Assembly: GCF_029338255.1 (NCBI RefSeq)
Contig: NZ_CP119787.1
Coordinates: 62,001 to 126,000, forward strand
Source of the DNA: Haloarcula halobia
GTDB taxonomy: Archaea; Halobacteriota; Halobacteria; Halobacteriales; Haloarculaceae
Length of the DNA: 64,000 bases
Direction of reading: 5' to 3'
This document shows positions 63,151-64,000 of the stretch, in pieces; position 1 is the first letter of the stretch; the number at the start of each line of letters is the position of its first letter. The notes beneath the pieces are model-generated. The model was not told where the DNA came from and did no database searches. It saw nothing but the letters and a program-made list of their open reading frames with translations. The position numbers and the translations under genes were made by a program.

Positions 63151-63462
63151 TCAGGACGTGGGCTCCGGGGCGTCGACCAGCACCTCGCCGTCGCCCGAGA
63201 CGCTGACCTCGAAGCCGTCGTGGGGGAAGGTTACAGTGCAGTCCGCCGCGGACTCGCCGTGTCGAACCAGCGAATCCAGCGCGTCGGAGTCGACGGTGTC
63301 ATAGAGGGGTCCGATCTCGTCGGGCTCACAGTCGGCGGCGTCGGCCAGGAGTTCCGCGACGGCCGTACTCGGGTCGACGGCCGACCAGTCGAAGCGGCGG
63401 CGAGTCAACTGCCCCGTTTGAGCCGCCTCGTCCGCATCAACTCCGACGTCACTTGTGCTCAT
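63151..63462 (-). CDS. HalOD1-type output-domain protein
   Basis: 103 aa. TRRRFDWSAVDPSTAVAELL, DEIGPLYDTVDSDALDSLVR, CTVTFPHDGFEVSVSGDGEV are the haloarchaeal output domain (HalOD1) blocks. These small proteins or domains occur in haloarchaeal signalling, partner unknown. Confidence 0.85.
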   Translation of the reverse strand: MSTSDVGVDADEAAQTGQLTRRRFDWSAVDPSTAVAELLADAADCEPDEIGPLYDTVDSDALDSLVRHGESAADCTVTFPHDGFEVSVSGDGEVLVDAPEPTS

Positions 63463-63662
63463 TTCGTCGTCACCTACGTACCACTACCGGCCGGGAGCTC
63501 ATATAGTCTCCCCATCATTATCGATATGTGAAACGGCCGACAGAAATAGCAGCGTGAGAATAGCGGCCCCGAAACAGGAGTATTCGCCGAACCCCGGCTC
63601 CCGTTCGCTGCGTCGGGGACGACCGGTGCGCGGATCGACGGCCGTGTCGCTGCCCGCGCGAC

Positions 63663-64000
63663 CTACAGGCCGGCGACGTCTTCGATGGCGTCCGTGAGCG
63701 CCTGGATGCTCTCGACGGTGTGTTCGCCCATGTGACCGATGCGGAACGACTCCTCGCTCAGGTCGCCGTAGCCACTGGAGAAGACCATGTCGTACTTCTC
63801 GGAGACGGCGGCCGTCGTCGCTGCGACGTCGATGTCGCGGGTGTTCTCGACGCAGGTGACCGTCTGGGACTCGTAGCCCGCCTCGGGGAAGAGGCCGAAG
63901 TGCTCGCGGGCCCACTCGCGGGTGTACTCGGCCATCTCGCGGTGGCGCCGATCGCGGGCCTGGTGGCCCTCCTCGAGCATGTGTTTCATCTGTTCGCGGT
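63663..64000 (-). CDS. Class-V aminotransferase (alanine-glyoxylate/serine-pyruvate type), C-terminal part
   Basis: The last ~112 residues are present; the gene continues past the right edge. EMAEYTREWAREHFGLFPEA, YESQTVTCVENTRDIDVAAT, VFSSGYGDLSEESFRIGHMG and EHTVESIQALTDAIEDVAGL are the C-terminal domain of class-V PLP transaminases, with the GYG...FRIGHMG end conserved. The PLP Lys would lie outside the window. Stop at 63663. Confidence 0.88.
   Translation of the reverse strand, partial: REQMKHMLEEGHQARDRRHREMAEYTREWAREHFGLFPEAGYESQTVTCVENTRDIDVAATTAAVSEKYDMVFSSGYGDLSEESFRIGHMGEHTVESIQALTDAIEDVAGL

Overview
The window is high-GC chromosomal DNA from an extremely halophilic archaeon (class Halobacteria). 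The evidence is the strongly acidic proteome, archaeal information-processing genes (SRP54, FtsY, prefoldin alpha, L18Ae, eIF6, L31e, L39e, SUI1), archaeal lipid and tRNA enzymes (CDP-archaeol synthase, TYW1), Tat/lipobox secreted proteins, and TATA boxes 24-33 nt upstream of many leaderless starts. A family such as Haloarculaceae is possible but cannot be settled from this window.

Layout. 1-10.6 kb: secreted thermonuclease/lamin-tail lipoprotein (cut by the left edge), CBS-MaoC fusion, gate-domain membrane protein, two MgtE-type half transporters (one frameshifted), a UspA protein, a hemerythrin fused to a degenerate acyl-CoA-ligase domain, SRP54, an AEC permease, a cupin and a KDPG-type aldolase. 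10.6-14.3 kb: the translation/targeting cluster ftsY-pfdA-rpl18Ae and eif6-rpl31e-rpl39e. 14.4-20.7 kb: lipoprotein, ZIP transporter, RNA ligase-type phosphodiesterase, TPR + DUF424 pair, and SufS/SufU for Fe-S assembly. 20.9-28.6 kb: a 719-aa hyper-acidic repeat surface protein, a chlorite-dismutase/HemQ-like multidomain haem protein, a DHH nuclease and small membrane proteins. 28.8-38.8 kb: PspA, the hemC-cobA-hemD-MFS tetrapyrrole operon, carS, a DUF502 protein, ilvE, SUI1, the riboflavin pair rbkR-ribB with a candidate operator, and taw1.

38.8-51.1 kb is an accessory sugar-catabolism island: aldo/keto reductase, a three-gene sugar ABC importer, a 2-hydroxyacid dehydrogenase, a frameshifted IclR regulator, a NifU-domain protein, an SDR remnant plus an intact SDR, a galactonate-dehydratase-type enolase-superfamily enzyme and a second IclR regulator. 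It is interspersed with AT-rich non-coding tracts. Import, dehydrogenation and dehydration of a sugar or sugar acid would feed a 2-keto-3-deoxy intermediate to an aldolase such as the one at 9.9 kb. 51.1-64 kb: sulfatase plus UPF0104-type membrane protein pair, ketopantoate reductase, metY-metX operon, SHOCT protein, ABC exporter pair, NAD-dependent DNA ligase, HalOD1 protein, and the C-terminal end of a class-V aminotransferase running off the right edge.

At least five single-base indels break otherwise well-conserved frames: the second MgtE half, the hemerythrin fusion, the DUF5783-like protein, and two in the first IclR gene. At least three are in G runs, so sequencing or assembly error is at least as likely as true gene decay. 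No rRNA, tRNA, CRISPR array or intact insertion sequence was found. Two copies of an ~82-bp palindromic repeat and one further inverted-repeat element are present.
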